From positions 310,001 through 374,000 of the forward strand of contig NZ_JACWMX010000004.1 in NCBI RefSeq assembly GCF_014773245.1: 64,000 nt of DNA. The letters run 5' to 3'. The first letter of the stretch is position 1. The number at the start of each line of letters is the position of its first letter. The notes under the pieces are model-generated. The model did not search any database. It was given only the letters and a program-made list of their open reading frames with translations, and was not told the DNA's origin. Below are positions 38,988 to 48,484 of this stretch, piece after piece. A program made the position numbers and the translations under genes. Origin of the DNA: Mucilaginibacter glaciei (lineage in GTDB: Bacteria; Bacteroidota; Bacteroidia; Sphingobacteriales; Sphingobacteriaceae).

Positions 38988-39602
38988 ATGAAAATTGTCA
39001 CGCGTACATTACCTTTTTTTACACTATTCTTGTTGGTTTTATTACTAAGCAATTTTAGTGCCTTAGCTCAAAAAACAACTATTTGGGTGGTGAGACATGC
39101 AGAAAAGGCGGCTGCCGCTCCTGGTGTCGAAAACCTCGATCCAAGTCTTTCTGAAGACGGACAAACCCGCGCGATAGATCTTGCTAAAGAGCTTAAACAC
39201 GATAATATCAAAACGATTTATGCAACTAACACCAAACGCAGCGGCCAAACTGCCAGGCCCTTAGCTGTGCAAGCCCGCATTTTACCAAAAGTTTATACAG
39301 ATAGTATTAAGGCGTTCGCCAAAACGTTGCTTATCAATTTTAGGGGTACCAAAGTTTTAGTGGTAGCACATTCAAATACAGTAATGCCGCTAATAGAGGC
39401 TTTGGGTGCCGATAGGCCGCTGGAGGCTTTGTCTGAAGAAGATTTTGATATGCTATTTAAAGTGACCATTAAAGACAACGGTAAGGTTGACCTGGAAGTA
39501 TTATACTACGGCAGCCTGCACCACACCAGCGAATTGCCTGAAAAGTTCCAGCCCACACGGTTAGACTTTAAGCCCTTTACGGGCACAGCCACACATTTTT
39601 AA
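38988..39602 (+). CDS. Exported histidine phosphatase family protein
   Basis: The 204-residue protein has a signal peptide (ending LAQ) and the phosphoglycerate-mutase-like catalytic motif VVRHAEKA, with a second His in VAHSNTVMPLIEAL. It resembles SixA-type phosphatases but is exported, so the substrate is probably a periplasmic phosphoester. The stop overlaps the convergent alanine dehydrogenase gene by 4 nt. Confidence 0.88.
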   Translation: MKIVTRTLPFFTLFLLVLLLSNFSALAQKTTIWVVRHAEKAAAAPGVENLDPSLSEDGQTRAIDLAKELKHDNIKTIYATNTKRSGQTARPLAVQARILPKVYTDSIKAFAKTLLINFRGTKVLVVAHSNTVMPLIEALGADRPLEALSEEDFDMLFKVTIKDNGKVDLEVLYYGSLHHTSELPEKFQPTRLDFKPFTGTATHF

Positions 39603-40825
39603 TGATTAGATACTACCAAAAGATCAAGGTCTTTGCATGGGATGTTAAAACGTTCGCCCATGTGTTTGTTAGTTAAGTGGCCGTTGTAGATATACACGGC
39701 TTTGCGGATGCCCGCCTTTTGCCAGATCACATTTTTTAAGCCGCCCATTTCGCCAATGTCCAGCAGTATCGGTGCAAAGATATTGGTAAGTGCATAGGTT
39801 GCGGTACGCGCCACGCGCGAAGCAATATTAGGCACACAGTAATGGATCACATCGTATTTGCGAAAAACCGGATGTGTGTGATTAGTAACTTCGGATGTTT
39901 CAAAGCAACCACCCTGGTCTATGCTCACATCAATAATAACCGAGTTCGGTTTCATCTTACTTACAGTAGTCTCTGAAACAATTTGTGGGCTTCGGCCATC
40001 GTCTGCCCTCATGGCACCTATGGCTACGTCGCAGGTAGTGATTGCCTTTTCTAACACGATGGGCTGCACTACCGATGTAAATACACGAGTGCCGATATTA
40101 TTTTGCAGGCGGCGCAATTTGTAAATAGAGGGATCAAAAACCTTTACCTCGGCCCCTAAAGATATGGCAGTACGCGCCGCATATTCGCCCACTGTGCCTG
40201 CACCTAATATGACAATTTCTGTTGGTGGCACGCCGGTTATGCCGCCCAGCATCAAGCCTTTGCCTTCAAAAATGTTGCTCAGGTATTCTGCCGCTATCAG
40301 TATCGATGTGGCACCCACAATTTCGCTCATGGCGCGCACAACAGTCAATGAGCCGCCTTCGTCTTCCAGGTTCTCAAAACAAAGTGCCGTGATCTTTTTA
40401 TTAAGTAAAGCGTGCAGGCACTCGGCCTTTAAGGTTGACACTTGCAGGGCCGAAATGAGTAACTGCCCGGGTTTCATCATCGCAATCTCGTCCATAGTAG
40501 GGGGCGCTATTTTAATGATGATATCGGCTTCGTAAACACGTTTGGTATCATAAACTATCTGTGCGCCCTGTTCGCTATAGTTATTGTCAGAAAAGTTGGC
40601 GGCCTGCCCGGCGTTGCTCTCCAGCATTACTTCGTGGCCGTTGTTAACCAGCAACGCTACAGAAAGGGGCGTTAACGGAATGCGGTTCTCCTGGAATGAC
40701 ACCTCTTTCGGTATCCCTATATAAAGTTTATTTTTCTTACTCTTTACTTCCAGCATTGATTCCTGGGGTTGCATCATTGCCTGTTTGGCAACGTCAGAAA
40801 ACCCGCTATATTTCCCTGCGCTCAT
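39599..40825 (-). CDS. ald: Alanine dehydrogenase family protein (Ald/PntA-like)
   Basis: The 408-residue enzyme interconverts alanine with pyruvate and ammonia using NAD. Family motifs are IGIPKEVSFQENRIPLTP, VILGAGTVGEYAART (Rossmann fold) and VIIDVSIDQGGCFETS. This slightly long version with a 25-residue N-terminal extension is typical of Bacteroidota. tsaE and porX follow upstream on the same strand, an arrangement I know from other Bacteroidota. Confidence 0.92.
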   Translation of the reverse strand: MSAGKYSGFSDVAKQAMMQPQESMLEVKSKKNKLYIGIPKEVSFQENRIPLTPLSVALLVNNGHEVMLESNAGQAANFSDNNYSEQGAQIVYDTKRVYEADIIIKIAPPTMDEIAMMKPGQLLISALQVSTLKAECLHALLNKKITALCFENLEDEGGSLTVVRAMSEIVGATSILIAAEYLSNIFEGKGLMLGGITGVPPTEIVILGAGTVGEYAARTAISLGAEVKVFDPSIYKLRRLQNNIGTRVFTSVVQPIVLEKAITTCDVAIGAMRADDGRSPQIVSETTVSKMKPNSVIIDVSIDQGGCFETSEVTNHTHPVFRKYDVIHYCVPNIASRVARTATYALTNIFAPILLDIGEMGGLKNVIWQKAGIRKAVYIYNGHLTNKHMGERFNIPCKDLDLLVVSNH

Positions 40826-40877
40826 GTTATATCTATTTTCCGGATGATGAAGTTAAGAAAAAAACGGCTGTTGAAGC

Positions 40878-41294
40878 TCAAATGTTTTCAACAGTTATCT
40901 GCCGGGTGGTATCATCCAAAATTTCGATGCGAATGCCGGTGTATGTGTCGGGTATGAGCCCTGCTATTTTTTCGGGCCACTCAATAAAGCAATAATTGCC
41001 ACTGTCAAAATATTCTTCGTAACCTAAATCGAGTGCTTCCGTCTGGTTGCTTAACCTGTAAAAGTCGAAATGAAAAACAGGGCCTTTATCGCTTTTATAT
41101 TCATTCACGATTGAGAATGTAGGGCTGGTAACCGAGTCATTTACGCCTAACTGCGCGCACATGGTTTTAATTAGGGTGGTTTTACCTGCGCCCATTTCAC
41201 CGTAAAATAACAGGATGCGGTTAGTCCTCGCGAATTCAAGGATGCTGGTAGCCGCGCCGGGAAGGTCTGCGGGTGATGAGGTGATGATATCCAT
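40878..41294 (-). CDS. tsaE: tRNA threonylcarbamoyladenosine biosynthesis ATPase
   Basis: TsaE is the ATPase that drives the TsaB-TsaD complex making t6A37 in tRNA. The 138-residue protein has Walker A FYGEMGAGKTTLIK, TSPTFSIVNEY and FHFDFYRL, and the late motif IEWPEKI. A longer frame reaches 41387, but its first 31 codons run through an inverted repeat (41308-41393), so the ATG at 41294 (MDIITSSPADL) is the start. Confidence 0.95.
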   Translation of the reverse strand: MDIITSSPADLPGAATSILEFARTNRILLFYGEMGAGKTTLIKTMCAQLGVNDSVTSPTFSIVNEYKSDKGPVFHFDFYRLSNQTEALDLGYEEYFDSGNYCFIEWPEKIAGLIPDTYTGIRIEILDDTTRQITVENI

Positions 41295-41307
41295 GATACT
41301 TTTTAAA

Positions 41308-41393
41308 GCGTTATGGCGAGGTACGAAGCAATCTCCCGACAAGCATATCTGATATGGACAGCTTTGAGAGTGCTTAATACCTCGCAATGACGC
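41308..41393. repeat. Palindromic repeat between porX and tsaE
   Basis: The left arm (41308-41335) contains GCGAGGTACGAAGCAATCTC. The right arm (41366-41393) is its reverse complement with 5 mismatches in 28. This GTCATTGCGAGG...GAAGCAATC type palindrome is widely dispersed in bacterial genomes. It begins 23 nt after the porX stop. Confidence 0.85.
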
Positions 41394-41416
41394 GCTGATT
41401 TATATAATCAAAGATC

Positions 41417-42970
41417 TTATTTAGGCCCGTAAGTTACAATTGGGATGATCATTTCTTCTAACGAGATACCGCCGTGCTGAAAGGTCTCATTATAGAAATT
41501 CACAAAATGATTGTAGTTATTAGGGTATACAAAATAGCTGTCGCCCTTTGCAAATACAAAGCTGCTACTTACGTGCAGTTTTGGTAGCATAGCATCATGC
41601 GGGTTACGTACGTGAAATACCTCCTTAGCATTATAATTTAAGTTTTTACCTTGCTTGTAACGCAGGTTGGTATTTGTGTTACGGTCCCCAATGATCTTGC
41701 TGGGGTTTTTCACCCGGATAGTACCGTGATCTGTAGTGATAATAACCCTTGCTTGTTTAGACGCAAGAAACTTAAGCAGCTCAAACAACGGCGAGTGCTC
41801 AAACCAAGAGAGGGTTAATGAGCGGTATGCTGCATCATCGCTGGCCAGTTCACGTATCATTTGCATATCTGTACGGGCATGGCTCAGCATATCAACAAAG
41901 TTGTAAACCACCACATTTAGATCGTTACCCATTAGGTTATTTACAGATTCGTTTAGCGCGCGGCCCTCGTCAATATTTAATATTTTATGGTAAGAATGCT
42001 TAATATCCTTACGTAAAACACGCTTTAACTGGTCGGTCACAAAATCCGACTCATGAAGATTTTTCCCGCCCTCATCCTCGTCATTTTGCCACATTTGCGG
42101 ATAGCGCCTTTCCATTTCAAGCGGCATCAGGCCAGAGAATATGGAGTTACGTGCATATTGCGTTGCTGTTGGCAAAATACTGTAATAGGTATCTTCTTCC
42201 TCTAACCTAAAGTACTCTGATATGATGGGGTTTATGATTTTGAACTGATCATACCTCAGGTTATCTATCAGTATAAAAAAAACCGGGCCATTGCCATCCA
42301 GCTTGGGGAACACCTTCTTTTTAAACAACTGTGGCGAGCTTGTAGGGCCATTCTCCGGGTCTTTTATCCAACCCAGGTAGTTACGCTCGACAAACTTGCA
42401 AAACTGCACGTTCGCTTCGGCCTTTTGCATGGTTAATATCTCGTGCATACCGCTGTCCTGCAAGGTTTCCAGCTCCAGCTCCCAGTAAATTAATTTCTTG
42501 TAAACATCTACCCACTCCTGATAGCTTAAATTATCATTAAGGCTCATCCCCAGGTTGCGAAAATCCTGCTGATAAGCCATGGTTGTTTTAGCACCTACCA
42601 GTTTCTTATTCTCGGTAAGTTTTTTAATGGTCAGTAATATCTGTTTGGGATGTACCGGTTTAATCAGGTAGTCGTCAATTTTAGATCCGATAGCATCCTC
42701 CATTAAATATTCTTCCTCATTTTTGGTAATGAGTACAATGGGCACATCGTTATTTATATTTTTTATTTGCTGCAATGTTTCCAGCCCGGTAAGGCCCGGC
42801 ATGTTCTCGTCTAAAAACACCAGGTCGAAATAACCCTTTTTAAATTCCTCGACAGCATCGGTACCATTGGTTACGGTTGTGACTTTGTAGCCCTTTTCAC
42901 TTAAGAACAGTATATGTGGTTTAAGCAGATCAATTTCGTCGTCGGCCCATAATATTGTGGTATCCTGCAT
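41417..42970 (-). CDS. porX: PorX-type response regulator with PglZ phosphatase domain
   Basis: The 517-residue protein has a receiver domain (residues 1-125; phospho-Asp54 in VFLDENMPG, Lys in YLIKPVHP) fused to a PglZ/alkaline-phosphatase-like domain (residues of about 200-510; IDNLRYDQFK, VYNFVDMLSH and TTDHGTIRVKNP). This is the architecture of PorX, which works with the PorY kinase to regulate the type IX secretion system and gliding in Bacteroidota. Its phosphodiesterase domain acts on oligonucleotides in studied homologues. PorY and the T9SS genes are not in the window. Confidence 0.93.
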   Translation of the reverse strand: MQDTTILWADDEIDLLKPHILFLSEKGYKVTTVTNGTDAVEEFKKGYFDLVFLDENMPGLTGLETLQQIKNINNDVPIVLITKNEEEYLMEDAIGSKIDDYLIKPVHPKQILLTIKKLTENKKLVGAKTTMAYQQDFRNLGMSLNDNLSYQEWVDVYKKLIYWELELETLQDSGMHEILTMQKAEANVQFCKFVERNYLGWIKDPENGPTSSPQLFKKKVFPKLDGNGPVFFILIDNLRYDQFKIINPIISEYFRLEEEDTYYSILPTATQYARNSIFSGLMPLEMERRYPQMWQNDEDEGGKNLHESDFVTDQLKRVLRKDIKHSYHKILNIDEGRALNESVNNLMGNDLNVVVYNFVDMLSHARTDMQMIRELASDDAAYRSLTLSWFEHSPLFELLKFLASKQARVIITTDHGTIRVKNPSKIIGDRNTNTNLRYKQGKNLNYNAKEVFHVRNPHDAMLPKLHVSSSFVFAKGDSYFVYPNNYNHFVNFYNETFQHGGISLEEMIIPIVTYGPK

Positions 42971-43109
42971 AATATATTTAATTTTACCCCCTTATAACCT
43001 TAAGGCAGTATATTTTGTTGTAAACATATACAAAGGTTTAACATATATTAACATTAACAGGGTGCTTGTTTTGTCATAATTCAACACTTTTGCATACTCG
43101 AAAGCTACT

Positions 43110-44336
43110 TTGAACAAAAAGAAAATAATAAACGACCCGGTATATGGGTTCATCAGCATCCCGTCGGAGCTGGTGTTTGACCTGATAGAGCACCCGTATT
43201 TTCAGCGCCTGCGTTATATTAAGCAATTGGGGATGACACACCTGGTGTACCCGGGGGCGTTGCATACCCGTTTTCATCATGCCTTAGGGGCAATGCACCT
43301 GATGGGCACAGCAGTAGAAACACTTTGCAATAAAGGTGTTGATATCACTCCGGAAGAGAAAGAAGGATTAACTATTGCCATTTTATTGCATGATGTTGGC
43401 CACGGGCCGTTCTCGCACGCGTTGGAACAAACCATAGTTGAAGAAATAGATCATGAGGATATTTCTATCCTCTTGATGGATAAACTGAACGAAGAATTTG
43501 GCGGAAGGTTAACTACAGCCATTAGTATATTTAAAGGCACACACCCTAAAAACTACCTGCATCAACTGGTATCAAGCCAACTGGATATGGACCGCATGGA
43601 CTACCTGAACCGGGATAGTTTTTTTACCGGCGTATCTGAAGGGGTGATCAGTTCTGACCGGATCATTAAGATGCTTAACGTAAAGGATAACGCCATAGCT
43701 GTAGAGGAAAAGGGGATCTATTCGATAGAGAAATTCCTGATATCGCGCAGGCTGATGTACTGGCAGGTGTATCTTCATAAAACCGTTATCGCTGCCGAGC
43801 AGCTTTTATGCAAGATTTTTAAACGCAGCCGCGAGCTGGCTTTGACAGGCAGCAAATTCCCGGTTACGCCGGCCCTTGCTTACTTTTTAGAAAATGTAAT
43901 TGGTAAAGCCGAGTTTATGAGCAATAGTAAACACCTGGATACCTTTGCGTTGCTGGATGATACCGATGTGATGGCCGCGGTTAAAATATGGGCTGATGCA
44001 GACGACTTTGTTTTGAAGACCCTTTGCCACAACCTCATCAACCGGAAACTTTTTCATGTAGATATCACTGCAGAAAGGCCTGATGACGAGATGGTGAAAA
44101 ATTTAAGGGCTAACGCCATGAAAAAATATAAAATAACTGCCCACGAAGCCGAATACTTTGTGTTTACCGATAGCATCCGTAACAACGCTTATAATAAAGG
44201 CGATGGTAATATCCATATATTAATGAAGAACGGTAGCATAAAAGATATCACGCTGGCCAGCGACAATTCGAACCTGGAGGCTTTATCTAAAACGGTAAAA
44301 AAACATATACTTTGTTACAGCAAAGAACTGTTATAG
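43110..44336 (+). CDS. HD-domain phosphohydrolase
   Basis: The 408-residue enzyme has the HD metal-binding motifs TRFHHALGAMHL, LLHDVGHGPFSHAL and the late Asp in SQLDMDRMDYLNRDSFFTGV. This arrangement resembles dNTP triphosphohydrolases and SAMHD1-like proteins; the Bacteroidota members are not characterised in detail. Translation begins at a TTG (MNKKKIINDPVYGF). The gene is divergent from porX and precedes lpxD by 122 nt. Confidence 0.9.
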   Translation: MNKKKIINDPVYGFISIPSELVFDLIEHPYFQRLRYIKQLGMTHLVYPGALHTRFHHALGAMHLMGTAVETLCNKGVDITPEEKEGLTIAILLHDVGHGPFSHALEQTIVEEIDHEDISILLMDKLNEEFGGRLTTAISIFKGTHPKNYLHQLVSSQLDMDRMDYLNRDSFFTGVSEGVISSDRIIKMLNVKDNAIAVEEKGIYSIEKFLISRRLMYWQVYLHKTVIAAEQLLCKIFKRSRELALTGSKFPVTPALAYFLENVIGKAEFMSNSKHLDTFALLDDTDVMAAVKIWADADDFVLKTLCHNLINRKLFHVDITAERPDDEMVKNLRANAMKKYKITAHEAEYFVFTDSIRNNAYNKGDGNIHILMKNGSIKDITLASDNSNLEALSKTVKKHILCYSKELL

Positions 44337-44423
44337 GTTGTTTGGTATTGAATAAAAACAAGTACAGTCTTGAAGGGTATTAAATTACATATAAATTACC
44401 TGCCATTCACCATTAATTAATGA

Positions 44424-44454
44424 TTTGTTGCTATGGTTTTAACATTTAAATTTG
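44424..44454 (+). promoter_or_regulatory. Promoter of lpxD, likely giving a leaderless mRNA
   Basis: TTTG at 44424-44427, a 19-nt spacer and TAAATTTG at 44447-44454 match the Bacteroidota consensus perfectly. The lpxD ATG begins at 44459, only 4 nt after the box, so the transcript would start at or beside the start codon. Confidence 0.7.
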
Positions 44455-44458
44455 TACG

Positions 44459-45502
44459 ATGCAATTTACCGCAAAGGATATAGCCTTAATGCTTAAAGGT
44501 ACAGTAGAAGGCAACCCGCTTGCGGAGGTTAGCCATTTAGCCAAGATAGAAGAAGCACAGGCGGGTTCGTTGTCATTTCTAGCTAACCCTAAATATGAAC
44601 AGTACTTATATGTTACCAACGCCTCTATCGTAATTATTAATAACGACCAGCAATTAGCCGCGCCTGTAAAATCGACACTGATCCGTGTGGAGAACGCCTA
44701 CAGCGCGTTTACCATTTTATTAGAAGCTTACAATACCTTTAAGCTGCAAAAAGAGGGCATCGAACAGCCATCATTTGTACATGAATCAGCAACAGTTGGC
44801 AGCAACGCATACATAGGCGCTTTTGCCTACATTAGCCAGGACGTAAAAATTGGTAATAACTGCAAAATATATCCAAACTGCTATATCGCCGGTAATGTAA
44901 AGTTGGGCGATAATGTTACCTTGTTCCCTGGTGTAGTTATTTACTTTGATTGTGTGATAGGCAGTAATGTAATCATACATTCGGGCGCGGTTATTGGCAG
45001 CGATGGTTTTGGGTTTGCCCCCAACCCCGATGGAACTTATAATAAAATTGCACAGATAGGCAATGTAATTATTGAGGACGATGTTGAGGTAGGATCTAAC
45101 GCCACGATAGACCGGGCCACAATGGGGTCAACCATTATTCGCAAAGGTGTCAAAATTGATAATTTAGTGCAAATAGCTCATAACGTTGAGGTAGGTGCAA
45201 ATACTGTCATTGCTGCACAAACAGGGATTGCCGGCAGCAGCAAATTGGGCGAAAATGTTATGTTGGGCGGGCAGGTTGGCGTGGTTGGACATATTACATT
45301 AGCTAAGGGCACACAAGTGCAGGCACAGGCAGGCGTTAGCCGCTCAATAGTCGAAGAAGGAAAAAGGTGGGCCGGCTCCCCGGCCATAGGTTATACTGCC
45401 GATATGAGGTCGAACGTAATAGTAAGCCATCTGCCTGAATTGGAACGGAGAGTAAGAGAGTTAGAAACCATCATAAAAGAATTGAAAAAAGATGTTCAAT
45501 AG
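44459..45502 (+). CDS. lpxD: UDP-3-O-acylglucosamine N-acyltransferase
   Basis: LpxD adds the N-linked hydroxyacyl chain to the lipid A precursor in the cytoplasm. The 347-residue protein has the uridine-binding N-terminal domain ([16 protein letters not shown]) and then a left-handed beta-helix of hexapeptide repeats (about 100-310). It includes the catalytic His region [11 protein letters not shown] and the repeat [12 protein letters not shown]-terminal helix follows. The stop codon lies in the first bases of an inverted repeat. It heads the lpxD, lpxC-fabZ, lpxA cluster. Confidence 0.97.
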   Translation: MQFTAKDIALMLKGTVEGNPLAEVSHLAKIEEAQAGSLSFLANPKYEQYLYVTNASIVIINNDQQLAAPVKSTLIRVENAYSAFTILLEAYNTFKLQKEGIEQPSFVHESATVGSNAYIGAFAYISQDVKIGNNCKIYPNCYIAGNVKLGDNVTLFPGVVIYFDCVIGSNVIIHSGAVIGSDGFGFAPNPDGTYNKIAQIGNVIIEDDVEVGSNATIDRATMGSTIIRKGVKIDNLVQIAHNVEVGANTVIAAQTGIAGSSKLGENVMLGGQVGVVGHITLAKGTQVQAQAGVSRSIVEEGKRWAGSPAIGYTADMRSNVIVSHLPELERRVRELETIIKELKKDVQ

Positions 45503-45586
45503 TTCAATGCTCATTGGTTCAATAGTTCGTTAATTTGAATAATTGAGTGTTACCAATGAACTTTTAAACTAGTGAACCAATGAACT
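45501..45586. repeat. Short-period inverted repeat between lpxD and lpxC-fabZ
   Basis: Left arm 45501-45531 (units such as AGTTCAAT, GGTTCAAT) and right arm 45555-45586 (units such as GTGAACCAATGAACT) are imperfect reverse complements. The left arm includes part of the lpxD stop codon. The design matches the elements at 20376-20463 and 62794-62865. Confidence 0.75.
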
Positions 45587-45593
45587 GCATACA

Positions 45594-46991
45594 ATGAATG
45601 TAAAACAAAGAACTATTAAGGCACCTGTAACTATTTCTGGTACAGGCTTGCACACAGGCGAAAAAGTCACGATGACGTTTAACCCTGCTGCAGAGAAACA
45701 CGGCTACAAATTTCGCCGTATAGATTTGCCCGGTCAGCCCGTAATCGATGCTGATTGTGATAATGTGACCGATACGTCAAGGGGTACTACACTCACCCAA
45801 AATGGCGCCAGCGTAAGCACTGTTGAACATGTGTTAGCCGCTTTAGTTGGTTTGGAGATAGATAATGTGCTGATAGATATGGACGGGCCCGAAACCCCCA
45901 TAATGGATGGCAGTTCTATCCAGTTTATTGATGCCATTGAAGCAATAGGGTTTACCGAACAGGATGCCGATAGGGAATATTATCACATCCCGTACAACAT
46001 TCATTACTCTGAGCCCGATCGTAAGGTTGACATGGTTGCTATGCCGTTAGATGACGACTACCGCTTTACCTGCATGGTGGATTATAACTCACAGGTTTTG
46101 GGCAGCCAGCATTCCACCATATCCAGCATTAGTGAATTTAAAAAAGAGATCGCGTCAAGCCGTACGTTTTGCTTTCTGCATGAGTTGGAGGCTTTATTAA
46201 AGCACGACCTAATCAAAGGCGGCGACCTGAACAACGCGATTGTTGTAGTTGACAAAAAGGTTGACGAAGAAGAATTAGCTCATCTGGCTAAACTATTCAA
46301 TCGTAAAGATATCAGCGTAGCACCGCAAGGCATCCTTAACAATATTGAATTAAGGCACCAGAACGAGCCCGCCCGGCATAAATTATTGGATATGATAGGC
46401 GACCTTGCCCTGGTAGGCGTGCCGCTTAAAGGCCATATTATGGCGGCAAGGCCGGGCCACGCGGCAAACGTTGCGTTTGCAAAAAAAATAAAAGCACTGA
46501 TCAAAAAAGAGCGCGGCCGTAAACATGTAAAGGTATATGACCCCAACATGAAACCGGTTTATGATACCGTTCAGATTATGAATATATTGCCGCACCGCCC
46601 GCCAATGTTGTTGATAGACAAAATATTGGAGTTAAGCAAAACCCATGTGGTGGGCTTAAAGGCTGTTACCATGAACGAACCTTTCTTTGTAGGCCACTTC
46701 CCAGGGGCACCCGTTATGCCGGGAGTATTACAGATAGAGGCCATGGCACAAACTGGCGGCATTTTGGTACTCAACACCGTGCCCGATCCTGAAAACTGGT
46801 TAACCTTATTCCTGAAAATAGAAAATGCGCGCTTTAAAGACAAGGTTTTGCCAGGCGATACGTTAATATTCCGTTGTGACCTTATTGCCCCTATCCGCCG
46901 TGGTATAGCGCAGATGAAAGGTATTGGTATGGTTGGAGAAAAAATTGTTGTTGAGGCCGAGTTAATGGCACAAATAGTTAAATACAAATAA
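45594..46991 (+). CDS. lpxC-fabZ: Bifunctional UDP-3-O-acyl-N-acetylglucosamine deacetylase / 3-hydroxyacyl-ACP dehydratase
   Basis: The fusion of 465 residues is characteristic of Bacteroidota. Residues of about 1-300 are LpxC, the committed zinc deacetylase of lipid A synthesis, with STVEHVLAAL (zinc His) and RHKLLDMIGDLAL (zinc His and Asp). Residues of about 310-465 are FabZ, with LPHRPPMLLID and GHFPGAPVMPGVLQIEAMAQ (catalytic His and Glu). One polypeptide thus links lipid A and fatty-acid elongation, which compete for hydroxyacyl-ACP. lpxA follows after 3 nt. Confidence 0.98.
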   Translation: MNVKQRTIKAPVTISGTGLHTGEKVTMTFNPAAEKHGYKFRRIDLPGQPVIDADCDNVTDTSRGTTLTQNGASVSTVEHVLAALVGLEIDNVLIDMDGPETPIMDGSSIQFIDAIEAIGFTEQDADREYYHIPYNIHYSEPDRKVDMVAMPLDDDYRFTCMVDYNSQVLGSQHSTISSISEFKKEIASSRTFCFLHELEALLKHDLIKGGDLNNAIVVVDKKVDEEELAHLAKLFNRKDISVAPQGILNNIELRHQNEPARHKLLDMIGDLALVGVPLKGHIMAARPGHAANVAFAKKIKALIKKERGRKHVKVYDPNMKPVYDTVQIMNILPHRPPMLLIDKILELSKTHVVGLKAVTMNEPFFVGHFPGAPVMPGVLQIEAMAQTGGILVLNTVPDPENWLTLFLKIENARFKDKVLPGDTLIFRCDLIAPIRRGIAQMKGIGMVGEKIVVEAELMAQIVKYK

Positions 46992-46994
46992 AAT

Positions 46995-47780
46995 ATGATA
47001 CAGCCGTTAGCATACATCCATCCGCAGGCCCGGATAGCCGATAACGTGGTTATCGAACCCTTCGTTACTATCCACAAGGATGTTGAAATTGGCGAAGGCA
47101 CCTGGGTGGGTTCCAACTCGGTAATAATGGATGGCGCACGTATCGGCAAAAATTGCCGTATTTTCCCCGGCGCGGTGGTATCAGCCCCGCCACAGGATTT
47201 GAAATACAAAGGCGAACCAAGTACCGTTACAGTAGGCGATAATACGGTTATCCGCGAATGTGTTACCCTAAACCGCGGTACCGCTTTAGACAAAAACACC
47301 ACCACCATAGGCAGTAATTGCTTGCTGATGGCTTATGTGCACGTAGCGCATGATTGTGTTATTGGCGATAATGTGATCATTGCAAACGGCGTACAGTTAG
47401 CAGGTCACATCAACGTTTACGATTATGCTTTTATAGGCGGTACGTCTGCCGTGCACCAGTTTGTCGAGATCGGTGCGCACAGCATGATCTCTGGCGGGTC
47501 GTTAGTGCGTAAAGATGTACCTCCCTTTACTAAGGCCGGCCGCGAGCCGTTGAGCTACATCGGTATCAACTCGGTAGGTTTACGACGCAGGGGATATTCG
47601 GCTACTACCATTAATGAGATCCAGGAGATCTACCGGATTATCTTCCTGAAAAAATATAACATGACCAAAGCCTTGGATATTATAGAGGCCGAATTTAATC
47701 CAACTGTTGAACGCGACGAGATCATCAACTTTGTGCAAAATTCGCAGCGGGGTATCATGAAGGGTTTCGGCAGCAGCTAA
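46995..47780 (+). CDS. lpxA: UDP-N-acetylglucosamine acyltransferase
   Basis: LpxA performs the first acylation of lipid A. The 261-residue left-handed beta-helix protein has the hexapeptide repeats, the catalytic His region AYVHVAHDCVIGD and the C-terminal helical domain (NSVGLRRRGYSATTINEI). The gene lies 3 nt after lpxC-fabZ and overlaps the next start by 1 nt, so it is part of one operon. Confidence 0.97.
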   Translation: MIQPLAYIHPQARIADNVVIEPFVTIHKDVEIGEGTWVGSNSVIMDGARIGKNCRIFPGAVVSAPPQDLKYKGEPSTVTVGDNTVIRECVTLNRGTALDKNTTTIGSNCLLMAYVHVAHDCVIGDNVIIANGVQLAGHINVYDYAFIGGTSAVHQFVEIGAHSMISGGSLVRKDVPPFTKAGREPLSYIGINSVGLRRRGYSATTINEIQEIYRIIFLKKYNMTKALDIIEAEFNPTVERDEIINFVQNSQRGIMKGFGSS

Positions 47781-48397
47781 TGCAAATTACGCTTGATAAT
47801 ATTGGCCGGCGTTTTAACCGGGAATGGATCTTCAAGGGGATAACCTATACCTTTAATCAACATGGTAGCTATGCCATTCTTGGGCCTAACGGCTCAGGTA
47901 AGTCAACTCTGTTGCAGGTTTTAAACGGCAGCTTAGTGCAGTCGGCAGGTAAGCTTTCCTATCTTATGGATGGTAAAAATATCGAACCTGAGGACATTTT
48001 TAATTACCTCAGTCTTGCTGCACCTTACCTGGAATTGATAGAAGAATTCACCTTGAATGAAATGGTAGATTTTCATTTTAAATTTAAAACCTACAAAGCG
48101 GGCATCAATAAAGCAGCACTTACCGATATACTGAATTTAAAAGGCAGTGGTGATAAAATGATCCGTTACTTTTCGTCGGGGATGAAACAGCGTTTAAAAC
48201 TGGCACTTGCCTTTTGTGCCGATACGCCGATGCTGATGCTTGACGAGCCAACTTCCAATCTTGACAACCAGGGCATCGACTGGTACCTTAACCTGGTTGA
48301 AAAGTTTAGTGCCGACCGCCTTACCATCATTAGCTCCAACCAGGAGCATGAATACAGCTTCTGTAAAGAGCAACTACGTATTGCCGATTATAAATAA
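47780..48397 (+). CDS. ABC transporter ATP-binding protein
   Basis: The 205-residue ATPase has Walker A ILGPNGSGKSTLL, signature YFSSGMKQRLKLAL and Walker B MLMLDEPTSNLD. The 1-nt overlap with lpxA places it in the lipid A operon, but no permease is nearby, so its partner is unknown. Its Walker and signature motifs are intact. A role in export of a lipid A product or another envelope component is a guess from context. Confidence 0.88.
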   Translation: MQITLDNIGRRFNREWIFKGITYTFNQHGSYAILGPNGSGKSTLLQVLNGSLVQSAGKLSYLMDGKNIEPEDIFNYLSLAAPYLELIEEFTLNEMVDFHFKFKTYKAGINKAALTDILNLKGSGDKMIRYFSSGMKQRLKLALAFCADTPMLMLDEPTSNLDNQGIDWYLNLVEKFSADRLTIISSNQEHEYSFCKEQLRIADYK

Positions 48398-48456
48398 GTG
48401 CCGGGAAAATAGACATGTAATTTCAAATCTCCGTCCGCAATCTCATGTCTAATATT

Positions 48457-48464
48457 TATTTTTG
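48457..48464 (+). promoter_or_regulatory. Likely -7 box of efp
   Basis: TATTTTTG matches TAnnTTTG exactly and lies 20 nt before the efp start. No clear -33 TTG is present at the usual distance. Confidence 0.55.
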
Positions 48465-48484
48465 TGCCTCAATTATAATAACCC

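Noticed and set aside
41295..41387. N-terminal extension of TsaE
   Set aside because: The 31 extra codons lie in an inverted repeat, and TsaE proteins start close to the ATG at 41294.
42971..43109. Promoter boxes between porX and the HD gene
   Set aside because: CACTTTTG at 43085-43092 and AACCTTTG (minus strand) are near matches, but spacing to a TTG element is poor on both strands.
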